7,062 bases of DNA, taken from positions 1 through 7,062 of the forward strand of contig CAJTYN010000157.1 in NCBI GenBank assembly GCA_910584115.1. The letters are read 5' to 3'. Made by a program: the position numbers and the translations under genes. The notes beneath the pieces are model-generated. The model saw only the letters and a program-made list of their open reading frames with translations. It ran no database searches and was not told where the DNA came from. The stretch is from an uncultured Lachnospiraceae bacterium. GTDB taxonomy: Bacteria; Bacillota; Clostridia; Lachnospirales; Lachnospiraceae. Positions 1 through 5,492 of the stretch are shown here, piece after piece. The stretch's first letter is position 1, and the number at the start of each line of letters is the position of its first letter.

Positions 1-115
1 TACAGATGCGAGTGCCAAACCGTCAGTACCCGCTTGCCCGGAATGCGGAACACCACTGAAGTTCGAAGGCGGATGTAACACTTGTAAATGTTGTGGTTGG
101 AGTAAATGCGATTAA
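1..115 (+). CDS. nrdJ: C-terminus of adenosylcobalamin-dependent (class II) ribonucleotide reductase, partial
   Basis: Only the last 37 codons are in the window (reading frame starts at base 2, TAA at 113-115). The tail reads CPECGTPLKFEGGC, then NTCKCCGWSKCD. This is the cysteine-rich, zinc-ribbon-like C-terminus with a terminal SKC that is known at the end of B12-dependent ribonucleotide reductases. In that family the tail cysteines are thought to help re-reduce the active-site disulfide after each conversion of a ribonucleotide to a deoxyribonucleotide. The catalytic barrel lies outside the window, so the class assignment depends on the tail alone. Its stop codon overlaps the ribosome binding site of the next gene, a MazG-like pyrophosphohydrolase, which suggests a co-transcribed nucleotide-pool module. 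Another protein ending in a similar zinc ribbon cannot be excluded. Confidence 0.72.
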   Translation, partial: TDASAKPSVPACPECGTPLKFEGGCNTCKCCGWSKCD

Positions 116-129
116 GGAGGATCTGGAGG

Positions 130-495
130 ATGACTGGGAAAAAGTATCAGAAACTGGCAATGAGGACGAATGATGGGAAAGCCAACGAAAGACTCGAAAG
201 CAGATTGCAGTTAGGAGATGCAGGAGGATTACTTAATGGGGTCATGGGATTAACTGGAGAAGCTGGAGAGGTTGCTGACCTGGTCAAGAAAACGATGTTC
301 CATGAAAAAGCACTCGATCTGGAGCACCTGCAGAAAGAACTTGGAGACGTGATGTGGTATATCGCTATGATCTGTCATTCTTGTGGTCTCGATATGGATG
401 TGGTCATGGAGAAGAACATTGAGAAACTGAAGGCGCGGTATCCAGAAGGGTTTGACACTTTCCGGGCAAATCATAGGGAGGCTGGGGACTTGTAA
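130..495 (+). CDS. MazG-like nucleotide pyrophosphohydrolase, 121 aa
   Basis: A small all-alpha NTP pyrophosphohydrolase of the MazG-like group, expected to hydrolyse (d)NTPs to (d)NMPs plus pyrophosphate in the cytoplasm. The signature is two acidic pairs: E44 and E47 in TGEAGEVADLVKK, then E70 and D73 in KELGDVMWY. This is the EXXE...EXXD Mg-binding pattern of the family. The length fits single-domain phage versions. An in-frame ATG at 106 exists, but ATG 130 is preferred because AAGGAGG at 114-120 sits 9 bases upstream, and the extra eight residues (MRLRRIWR) are translated from that binding site itself. It follows the ribonucleotide reductase tail directly. Together they suggest shaping of the dNTP pool, or removal of host alarmone-like or damaged nucleotides. 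The true substrate cannot be read from the sequence. Confidence 0.85.
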   Translation: MTGKKYQKLAMRTNDGKANERLESRLQLGDAGGLLNGVMGLTGEAGEVADLVKKTMFHEKALDLEHLQKELGDVMWYIAMICHSCGLDMDVVMEKNIEKLKARYPEGFDTFRANHREAGDL

Positions 496-502
496 GATAT
501 AT

Positions 503-525
503 TTGGACACTTTTTTCGAAAGGAG
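503..525 (+). promoter_or_regulatory. Leader motif ending in a Shine-Dalgarno site (copy A)
   Basis: TTGGACAC, six T, then CGAAAGGAG lies just before the start of the DUF5688-like gene. The same string with seven T occurs on the minus strand at 5570-5547. A shortened form, TTGGATAC followed directly by GAAAGGAG, lies at 1532-1547 before the VRR-NUC gene. The 3' part is a plain ribosome binding site. The 5' part is conserved beyond what ribosome binding needs, so it may be a promoter or leader element. Function is inferred. Confidence 0.45.
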
Positions 526-531
526 ATAACG

Positions 532-1128
532 ATGATCGATAAATTACATATTTATGAGGACGTAAAGGATAAACTCACTCTGAGGCTCATGGATCCGGTT
601 AGGAATGCAGGATTTCTTGAGACGCATCCATATAAGGAGTTCCTGGATCTGGCTGCGGTCGTAGCCGTGAGACAGATACAGGATATTTCTAAGATCATAC
701 AGATATGTAATGTTGATGATGATCTGATGCGGCTCTGGGGGCGTTCTTTTGATGAGGTGTATGAACAGGCTAGGGTCAATGTCATATCTGAAACGCCGGT
801 GTTCATGCCGATGAGTGATCTGTTGAAAGACTTGGAAGTACAGTCGGATCTGCCGTTATATGTCCTTACAAATGATATATGTATGGATGGGGCAAACCGC
901 ATGATAGACAAAGGATTTTTGGAGAGTCTCTCGGAGATATGGAAGGAAGACATCTTTGTCATCCCGTCGAGTGTGCATGAAGTCTTGCTGATCCCGGTCG
1001 GTGAAAAGCCGTCTGAAGATGAGATGTCAGCCATTATAAGGGAAGTCAATGGCACAGTCTTGGCTCCAAAAGAGGTGCTCTCAGACCATGTATACACATA
1101 CAAAAGAGGGTCTGGATGGGTCTGGTGA
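532..1128 (+). CDS. DUF5688-like protein of unknown function, 198 aa
   Basis: The C-terminal half carries features I associate with DUF5688: LYVLTNDICMDGANRM (about residues 110-125), then DIFVIPSSVHEVLLIP (about 140-155), then LAPKEVLSDHVYTY near the end. The family is found mainly in Lachnospiraceae genomes and their mobile elements, and no biochemical role is known to me. I see no signal peptide or membrane segment. Many relatives are longer, so this copy may be a compact phage form lacking part of the N-terminal region. ATG 532 is supported by AAAGGAG at 519-525, 6 bases upstream. The gene stands between the nucleotide-pool genes and a 430-bp non-coding region, and its leader contains a motif repeated elsewhere in the window. 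The family call is from memory of the motif. Confidence 0.7.
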   Translation: MIDKLHIYEDVKDKLTLRLMDPVRNAGFLETHPYKEFLDLAAVVAVRQIQDISKIIQICNVDDDLMRLWGRSFDEVYEQARVNVISETPVFMPMSDLLKDLEVQSDLPLYVLTNDICMDGANRMIDKGFLESLSEIWKEDIFVIPSSVHEVLLIPVGEKPSEDEMSAIIREVNGTVLAPKEVLSDHVYTYKRGSGWVW

Positions 1129-1132
1129 CCCA
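1117..1132 (+). terminator. Weak hairpin over the stop codon of the DUF5688-like gene
   Basis: TGGGTC (1117-1122) pairs with GACCCA (1127-1132) around a TGGT loop, overlapping the TGA stop at 1126-1128. A T-rich stretch begins only about 12 bases later (ATATTTTTG), so it is a poor intrinsic terminator. It may slow transcription or be incidental. Confidence 0.2.
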
Positions 1133-1140
1133 GATCTTGT

Positions 1141-1294
1141 GGATATTTTTGTGGATACTTTTTTGTCCAATGGATATTTTTGTCTCAGTTTTTGGCATTT
1201 TTTACGTTGTGATCTTCTTAAAGAGCACTGTTTTTGACAAAAAATGGAAAAAAAAGTATCCAAAATGGATAAAAATCGAAAAAAAACTATCCAC
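1141..1294. repeat. Cluster of GGATAYTTTTT motifs in both orientations
   Basis: Plus-strand copies: GGATATTTTTG at 1141-1151, GGATACTTTTTTG at 1153-1165, GGATATTTTTG at 1172-1182. Minus-strand copies: GGATAC plus eight T at 1261-1248, and GTGGATAG plus eight T then CG at 1294-1277. The plus group and the minus group point toward each other, about 65 bp apart. The same core (GGACAC or GGATAC, T run, CGA) heads the leader motifs at 503 and 5570. Binding sites for a phage regulator or polymerase are a plausible reading. Low sequence complexity is the main caveat. Confidence 0.5.
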
Positions 1295-1297
1295 GAA

Positions 1298-1323
1298 TTG
1301 CAACTTGTAATATTGCTTATAAT
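1298..1323 (+). promoter_or_regulatory. Possible sigma-A promoter (TTGCAA / TATAAT)
   Basis: A perfect -10 hexamer TATAAT lies at 1318-1323. The best -35 match, TTGCAA at 1298-1303, is only 14 bases upstream, shorter than the usual 16-18. A second pairing, TTGTAA (1305-1310) with TATAGA (1328-1333), has a 17-base spacer but a weaker -10. Either could drive the operon starting at 1559, with a leader of about 220-230 bases. AT-rich DNA produces such matches by chance. Confidence 0.3.
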
Positions 1324-1351
1324 CTATTATAGATAAAATCGGTTAAATCGC

Positions 1352-1440
1352 GTCTATTTGTCTAATTTTTTTTCATATTAAATACGATAAAAAGTTTAAT
1401 AATATATAGTAATACCGCGAAAAAAAATAGACAAATAGAC
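1352..1440. repeat. Long inverted repeat with TAGACAAATAGAC arms
   Basis: GTCTATTTGTCTA (1352-1364) and TAGACAAATAGAC (1428-1440) are perfect reverse complements. They are extended inward by T8 (1366-1373) against A8 (1420-1427), with one bulged A at 1365, giving 21 paired bases. Inside, TATTAAA (1376-1382) pairs with TTTAATA (1395-1401). Each outer arm is itself a tandem of two TAGAC units, giving four copies that resemble iterons or operators. The stem is A/T heavy and lacks terminator geometry. A cruciform, repressor operator or origin element is more likely. Confidence 0.6.
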
Positions 1441-1480
1441 AGCACACTTTAGCCACGCGAAAATTACATGCCCTTTTATG

Positions 1481-1526
1481 AAGAGAGAGTGATAAAGCGC
1501 CATTTTTGGAGCAGACATTCTCTCTT
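1481..1526 (+). promoter_or_regulatory. Leader hairpin upstream of the VRR-NUC gene
   Basis: AAGAGAGAGTG (1481-1491) pairs with CATTCTCTCTT (1516-1526): 11 bp including one G-U. The apical part holds a second stem, GCGCCA against TGGAGC, around a short T loop with one G-A mismatch. It is followed by GTGTTTTGGATAC and then the ribosome binding site AAAGGAG at 1541-1547. It could be an attenuator, an RNase III processing site or a protein-binding leader for the nuclease-polymerase operon. Confidence 0.45.
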
Positions 1527-1531
1527 GTGTT

Positions 1532-1547
1532 TTGGATACGAAAGGAG
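1532..1547 (+). promoter_or_regulatory. Shortened leader motif before the VRR-NUC gene (copy C)
   Basis: TTGGATACGAAAGGAG matches the motif at 503-525 with the T run and following C removed. The GAAAGGAG end serves as the ribosome binding site for ATG 1559. It also creates an in-frame TTG (1532), which is why a longer open frame exists here. That TTG has no binding site of its own. Confidence 0.4.
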
Positions 1548-1558
1548 AGACTTCAGAG

Positions 1559-1849
1559 ATGTTGGAAAGCGATTTCCAAGCAAGGCTCATCCGGGAGCTG
1601 AAGGATCTGTTCCCAGGATGTATCGTGATGAAAAATGATGCGAGCTACATACAAGGCATACCGGATATCCTCATCCTGTACAGGGACAAGTGGGCATCAT
1701 TAGAATGTAAGAAGAACGCGTGCGCTAAGAAACGACCGAACCAGGAATATTATGTAGAGAAGATGGATGAGATGTCATTCTCAAGATTTATATGTCCTGA
1801 GAATAAGGAGGACGTGCTGTATGAACTTCAACAAACATTCGAACATTGA
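1559..1849 (+). CDS. VRR-NUC family nuclease (PD-(D/E)XK superfamily), 96 aa
   Basis: A minimal phage VRR-NUC domain, a family of metal-dependent nucleases that includes structure-specific and Holliday-junction-acting enzymes. Visible active-site residues: E3 in MLESDFQ, D36 in QGIPDILILY (the GxPD motif), and E49 and K51 in SLECKK (the ExK motif). The upstream NDASY stretch is also typical. At 96 aa it is about one whole domain and should be complete. ATG 1559 is chosen over the in-frame TTG at 1532 because AAAGGAGAG at 1541-1549 is placed correctly for it. It opens a run of genes through 5317. The start of the next nuclease gene lies inside its 3' end, which suggests coupled translation. 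Junction resolution or branch trimming during phage replication or packaging is inferred from the family; the substrate is unknown. Confidence 0.82.
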   Translation: MLESDFQARLIRELKDLFPGCIVMKNDASYIQGIPDILILYRDKWASLECKKNACAKKRPNQEYYVEKMDEMSFSRFICPENKEDVLYELQQTFEH

Positions 1850-2378
1850 AGGGCAACATGCGTTTCTTGGCGCCAGCAGATATCATTGGGTGAATTATGA
1901 TGAGTCCAAGTTAGAGGAGAGCTATTCAAGATTTTTAGCGATCAAGAAGGGGACTGAACTCCATGGGTTCGCCGCCCAATGTATCAGGCTCGGGCAGAAA
2001 CTGTCCAGGTCAAGGAAGACATTGAATTTATATGTGAATGATGCGATCGGTTATAAGATGACGCCGGAACAGCCGCTGTTCTATTCAGAGAATTGTTTTG
2101 GGACTGCGGATGCGATCGCGTTCAGGAATGGGTTATTGAGGATCCATGATCTGAAGACGGGTGCCACGCCAGCACATATGGAGCAGCTTGAAGTATACGC
2201 TGCTCTTTTTTGTCTGGAATACAAGATGAGGCCCGTTGACATAGATATGGAATTGCGGATCTATCAGAACAACGAGATCCTATACCATAAACCTACAGTT
2301 GAGGACATCGCCCATATCATGGATAAGATCATCACTTTTGATAAGATCATCGACAGGATAAAAGGTCAGGAGGTCTAA
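1821..2378 (+). CDS. Cas4/RecB-like PD-(D/E)XK nuclease, 185 aa
   Basis: The RecB-type nuclease motifs appear in order: H48 in GTELHGFAA, D97 in FGTADAIAF, D110 and K112 in IHDLKTG, and Q122/Y126 in EQLEVYAALF. This is the H, GxxD, DxK, QxxxY set shared by RecB, AddB, Cas4 and phage exonucleases. The Cas4 iron-sulfur cysteines are not evident. A role in DNA end processing, recombination or degradation of host DNA is likely, but direction and substrate cannot be told. ATG 1821 is preferred because AAGGAGG at 1805-1811 lies 9 bases upstream. The 18 residues encoded before it in frame overlap the previous gene and look unlike protein (MRCHSQDLYV...). It overlaps the VRR-NUC gene by 29 bases and ends two bases before the polymerase-like gene. 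Confidence 0.82.
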   Translation: MNFNKHSNIEGQHAFLGASRYHWVNYDESKLEESYSRFLAIKKGTELHGFAAQCIRLGQKLSRSRKTLNLYVNDAIGYKMTPEQPLFYSENCFGTADAIAFRNGLLRIHDLKTGATPAHMEQLEVYAALFCLEYKMRPVDIDMELRIYQNNEILYHKPTVEDIAHIMDKIITFDKIIDRIKGQEV

Positions 2379-2380
2379 TC

Positions 2381-5047
2381 ATGAACCGCATAGCGAAAGA
2401 GATATTGATGCATTATGGTATGCCTAAACGTTCCGGCCGTTATCCATGGGGATCCGGAGATAACCCATATCAGCACAGCGGGGATCTCCTCAGTCGTATA
2501 GATGAACTGAAAAAGAAAGGATTAAGTGACTCGGATATCGCAAAATCCATGGGGCTGACTACGACCCAATACAGGACGCAGAGGGCATTGGCAAAAGATG
2601 AAAGGCGTTCGATCGATGTCGCAACGGCAAAGGGGCTGAGGGAGAAGGGATACAGCCTGAATGAGATCGCGGAGAAGATGGGGTATTCGAATGACTCATC
2701 CGTAAGATCCCTCCTCAATGAAGATTCGGAGGCCCGCATGAACCAGGCGAAAAAGACGGCAGAATTTCTTAAAAAGCAGGTTGCCGAAAAGGGTATGATC
2801 GATGTGGGCACAGGAGTAGAGAGAGAACTCGGAGTGTCAAAGGAAAAGATGAGGGAGGCCCTGTACATACTTGAGATGGAGGGATACCCTGTCTACGGTG
2901 GCGGCGTCCCGCAGGCGACAAACCCCGGGAGACAGACAAACCTGAAAGTCCTCTGTCCACCTGGTACGGAACATAGGGCAATCTATGATTTTGAGAAGGT
3001 CAATTCTGTCCGGGATTATACATCCCATGACGGAGGCGAGACATTTGACAAGTTCGTCTATCCAAAGAGTATGGACTCATCCCGTCTAAAGATCCGTTAT
3101 GCAGAAGATGGCGGGATACATAAGGACGGTGTGGTCGAGCTAAGGCGTGGAGTCGACGATCTGTCCCTCGGAAATTCACATTATTCGCAAGTCCGCATCC
3201 TGGTGGATGGTAAAAAGTATATCAAAGGGATGGCGATCTACTCAGATGATATGCCGCCTGGTGTGGATGTGATCTTCAATACGAACAAAAAGAAAGGTAC
3301 GCCAAAAGAAGATGTCCTTAAGAATATCAAAGACGACCCAGATAATCCATTTGGTTCGCTCATCAAAGCTGGCGGCCAGAGTTACTACACAGATAAAGAT
3401 GGTAATAGGCAGCTCTCACTCATAAACAAAAGGGCAGAAGAAGGGGACTGGCAGGATTGGAAGGACAAGCTCCCGTCGCAATTTCTCTCAAAGCAGAGCA
3501 GGACTCTTGTGAAGAAGCAGCTGGATCTTGCTAGGACTGATAAGGAAGCAGAATTTGATGAGATCTGTTCCCTCACAAATCCGACTGTAAAGAAGGTCCT
3601 TCTGAAATCCTTTGCAGATGATTGTGACTCAGCTGCCGTCCATCTCCAGGCTGCGGCCCTACCAAGACAGAAGTATCAGGTGATCTTACCCATCACATCC
3701 ATGAAAGATACAGAAGTCTATGCACCGAATTATAAAAACGGTGAACAGGTCGCGCTCATAAGATACCCACATGGAGGGACTTTCGAGATACCGATCCTGA
3801 CTGTAAATAACAAACAGGCTGAAGCTAAACGGGTACTTGGTAATGCGAAGGATGCCATTGGTATCAACAGTAAGGTAGCAGAGCGTCTGTCCGGCGCAGA
3901 TTTCGATGGTGATACAGTCATGGTCATACCGACCGGCGGAAGGACGAAGATCACATCCACGCCTCCATTAAAAGGACTTGAAGGATTTGATCCCAAGATG
4001 GAGTACCCTTACCGCAGCGGGATGAAAGTCATGAAGAATACCCAGACCGAGATGGGAAAGGTATCAAACCTCATAACTGATATGACGCTGAAAGGCGCCA
4101 CCCAGGACGAGCTTGCCAGGGCTGTCAGACACAGTATGGTTGTCATAGATGCTGAAAAACATAAGCTCGATTATAAACAGAGTGAGATCGATAATGGCAT
4201 CGCTTCCCTGAAAAAGAAGTATCAAGGACGTTTTGATGAGGATGGGAGATACCATGAAGGAGCAGCCACACTCATATCCCGTGCCAAATCAGAAGTATCC
4301 GTCATAAAGAGAAAAGGCAGTCCGATCATCGATCCAAAAACAGGGGAGCAGAGCTGGAAAGAAGTAGATGACCCCACCTATATCGATAAGAAGACTGGAA
4401 AGATAAAGAAACGTACACAGGCGAGCACACAGATGGCTGAGACTAGGGATGCACGGAGCCTCTCCTCCGGCCACCCGGTAGAGGAAGTGTACGCCGACTA
4501 TGCCAATAAGATGAAGTCCCTGGCTAACCAGGCAAGGAAAGAGATGTTAGGTACGGGTAAGATCCCATACTCTGCCTCTGCTAAGGCTGCCTACAAGTCA
4601 GAAGTCGACTCCCTGTCTGCCAGCCTGAACGTGGCTTTAAAGAACGCTCCAAGAGAGAGACAGGCCCAGGTCATGGCAAATGCTGTCGTAGCGGCAAAGA
4701 AACAAGCCAATCCTGACATGACTCGTGGCGAGATAAAGAAAGCAAACCAACAAGCTCTCACAGCTGCAAGGAATGCAGTCGGAGCAAAAAGGAGTCCAGT
4801 GTCGATCTCAGACCGAGAATGGGAAGCGATACAAGCTGGAGCCATAAGTGAGAACAAATTGATGCAGATACTCAATAACACAGACATCGATACGATACGT
4901 CAGAGAGCCACACCAAGGACGACAACGAAACTGAGTGCAGCTAAAGTCAGCAAGATCTCGGCAATGAACGCATCAGGCTACACCATAGCCGAGATAGCGG
5001 AAGCTCTTGGCGTGTCGACATCTACTATATCGAAGTATCTGAAATGA
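2381..5047 (+). CDS. Single-chain two-barrel (YonO/QDE-1-type) RNA polymerase-like protein with HTH domains, 888 aa
   Basis: Predicted DNA-dependent RNA polymerase of the double-psi beta-barrel superfamily in one chain. Seen: SGRYPWGSGDNPY near the N-terminus (18-30); two HTH-like units (about 37-70 and 80-112); a winged-helix-like segment (about 125-172). A beta-like barrel may span about 235-310, with K278/K279 and K282 (DGKKYIKG), DMP (290-292) and VDVIFN. These resemble the two catalytic lysines and the later DMP...VDI of bacterial beta. A beta'-like barrel (about 430-517) has RYP at 461-463, matching RAP, and SGADFDGD with D507, D509 and D511 as Mg ligands. MGKVSNLITDM...AVRHSMVVIDAEKH (558-595) resembles the QDE-1/RdRP block after the catalytic loop. 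A canonical HTH closes the protein (about 855-888). The start has AGGAGG at 2368-2373. Polymerase function is inferred; a non-catalytic relative is possible. Confidence 0.72.
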   Translation: MNRIAKEILMHYGMPKRSGRYPWGSGDNPYQHSGDLLSRIDELKKKGLSDSDIAKSMGLTTTQYRTQRALAKDERRSIDVATAKGLREKGYSLNEIAEKMGYSNDSSVRSLLNEDSEARMNQAKKTAEFLKKQVAEKGMIDVGTGVERELGVSKEKMREALYILEMEGYPVYGGGVPQATNPGRQTNLKVLCPPGTEHRAIYDFEKVNSVRDYTSHDGGETFDKFVYPKSMDSSRLKIRYAEDGGIHKDGVVELRRGVDDLSLGNSHYSQVRILVDGKKYIKGMAIYSDDMPPGVDVIFNTNKKKGTPKEDVLKNIKDDPDNPFGSLIKAGGQSYYTDKDGNRQLSLINKRAEEGDWQDWKDKLPSQFLSKQSRTLVKKQLDLARTDKEAEFDEICSLTNPTVKKVLLKSFADDCDSAAVHLQAAALPRQKYQVILPITSMKDTEVYAPNYKNGEQVALIRYPHGGTFEIPILTVNNKQAEAKRVLGNAKDAIGINSKVAERLSGADFDGDTVMVIPTGGRTKITSTPPLKGLEGFDPKMEYPYRSGMKVMKNTQTEMGKVSNLITDMTLKGATQDELARAVRHSMVVIDAEKHKLDYKQSEIDNGIASLKKKYQGRFDEDGRYHEGAATLISRAKSEVSVIKRKGSPIIDPKTGEQSWKEVDDPTYIDKKTGKIKKRTQASTQMAETRDARSLSSGHPVEEVYADYANKMKSLANQARKEMLGTGKIPYSASAKAAYKSEVDSLSASLNVALKNAPRERQAQVMANAVVAAKKQANPDMTRGEIKKANQQALTAARNAVGAKRSPVSISDREWEAIQAGAISENKLMQILNNTDIDTIRQRATPRTTTKLSAAKVSKISAMNASGYTIAEIAEALGVSTSTISKYLK

Positions 5048-5062
5048 AAGGAGTGAGACAGT

Positions 5063-5317
5063 TTGGGATGTAAATGTATGATCACAACGTTTGATAATCC
5101 TTTTGATTCATTCAGACAGTTCACTTCTTGGTTCTTGTTTGATGTTGAGAAAGGCTATAATACTTGTTCTTATCTTGGGAGGATCGCGAAGACATCTGAT
5201 CAACTTTCAGAAGATGAAAACGATATGGAGATCGAAAGAGCGATCGACGAGATGATAAGATATGACTTCATGAACATCTACAAGAAAGTCAAAATAGATG
5301 ATACTACAGTACATTAG
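5063..5317 (+). CDS. Small conserved phage protein of unknown function, 84 aa
   Basis: I do not recognise a domain, but the sequence looks like a real, conserved-type phage protein: TTFDNPFDSFRQFTSWFLFDVEKGY, then a serine/acidic stretch SDQLSEDENDMEIERAIDEM and YDFMNIYKK. It is acidic and aromatic in its first half, with an amphipathic helix near 55-70. The start is set at TTG 5063, because AAAGGAG at 5047-5053 is 9 bases upstream. The first in-frame ATG, at 5078, would be 24 bases away and has no binding site. The binding site overlaps the stop of the polymerase-like gene, so the two are probably co-translated. That makes it a candidate accessory factor of the polymerase, which is inference from position only. 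No membrane segment or signal peptide is seen. Confidence 0.75.
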   Translation: MGCKCMITTFDNPFDSFRQFTSWFLFDVEKGYNTCSYLGRIAKTSDQLSEDENDMEIERAIDEMIRYDFMNIYKKVKIDDTTVH

Positions 5318-5359
5318 ACATAAAACTCATCAATGTGCCATTTCTTATCATTCTCAGCA

Positions 5360-5449
5360 TCATCTATCGTGTATCAGGCTCCGATATAGACTGTAAGGGC
5401 ATAGAAATGGTATAGGGGGGTGTCGCAAAATATACACCCCCTCCTTCAT
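5360..5449 (-). CDS. Possible 29-aa minus-strand peptide (doubtful)
   Basis: ATG at 5449-5447 has AAGGAG (5462-5457) 7 bases upstream, an ideal spacing. It overlaps the stop of another tiny minus-strand frame as ATGA. The peptide begins MKEGVYILRHPPIPFLCPYS. No family is recognised and the DNA beneath it forms strong stems, so RNA structure may explain it better than coding. Confidence 0.18.
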   Translation of the reverse strand: MKEGVYILRHPPIPFLCPYSLYRSLIHDR

Positions 5450-5492
5450 CGCCGGACTCCTTGAAAATTCTCCGGGGGTATATTTTTGGCGA
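5415..5492 (+). ncRNA. Candidate structured RNA with two mutually exclusive stems
   Basis: Stem 1: GGGGGGTGT (5415-5423) pairs with ACACCCCCT (5434-5442), 9 bp with one G-U, loop 5424-5433. Stem 2: TCGC, AAAATATA and CCCCC (5423-5434 and 5437-5441) pair with GGGGG, TATATTTT and GCGA (5474-5486 and 5489-5492), 17 bp with small bulges. Bases 5434-5441 cannot be in both. This is the geometry of an RNA switch or attenuator. No T-run terminator follows either stem. Confidence 0.4.

Larger units (their letters stand above)
1129..1558. other. AT-rich non-coding control region (candidate promoter cluster or origin)
   Basis: About 430 bp with no convincing gene, long homopolymer A and T runs, and several organised repeats described separately: GGATAYTTTTT motifs in both orientations (1141-1294), a TATAAT-like promoter (about 1298-1323), a 13+8 bp inverted repeat (1352-1440) with a nested stem, and a bulged hairpin (1481-1526). 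It separates the nucleotide-pool/DUF5688 group from the nuclease-polymerase operon. High AT content plus direct and inverted repeats is typical both of phage control regions and of replication origins. No initiator gene is recognised nearby, so the role is inferred. Confidence 0.6.

Noticed and set aside
106..129. Upstream ATG start for the MazG-like gene
   Set aside because: The AAGGAGG lies downstream of it and is ideally spaced for ATG 130.
1116..1310. Hydrophobic 64-aa plus-strand frame with a lysine-rich end, holin-like at first sight
   Set aside because: Its hydrophobic part is a by-product of the repeated GGATAYTTTTT motifs and its basic end of the A runs; it overlaps the end of the DUF5688-like gene and has only a weak binding site (AGAGGG).
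1141..1440. CRISPR array, suggested by the repeats in the non-coding region
   Set aside because: Repeats are short, differ in orientation and spacing, and have no uniform spacers; no cas gene is present (the Cas4-like nuclease alone is common in phages).
1532..1558. Upstream TTG start adding nine residues to the VRR-NUC protein
   Set aside because: The added residues are encoded by the ribosome binding site of ATG 1559, and the TTG has no binding site of its own.
3730..4255. Long minus-strand frames opposite the polymerase-like gene
   Set aside because: No ribosome binding sites, unnatural composition, and full overlap with a strongly supported plus-strand gene.
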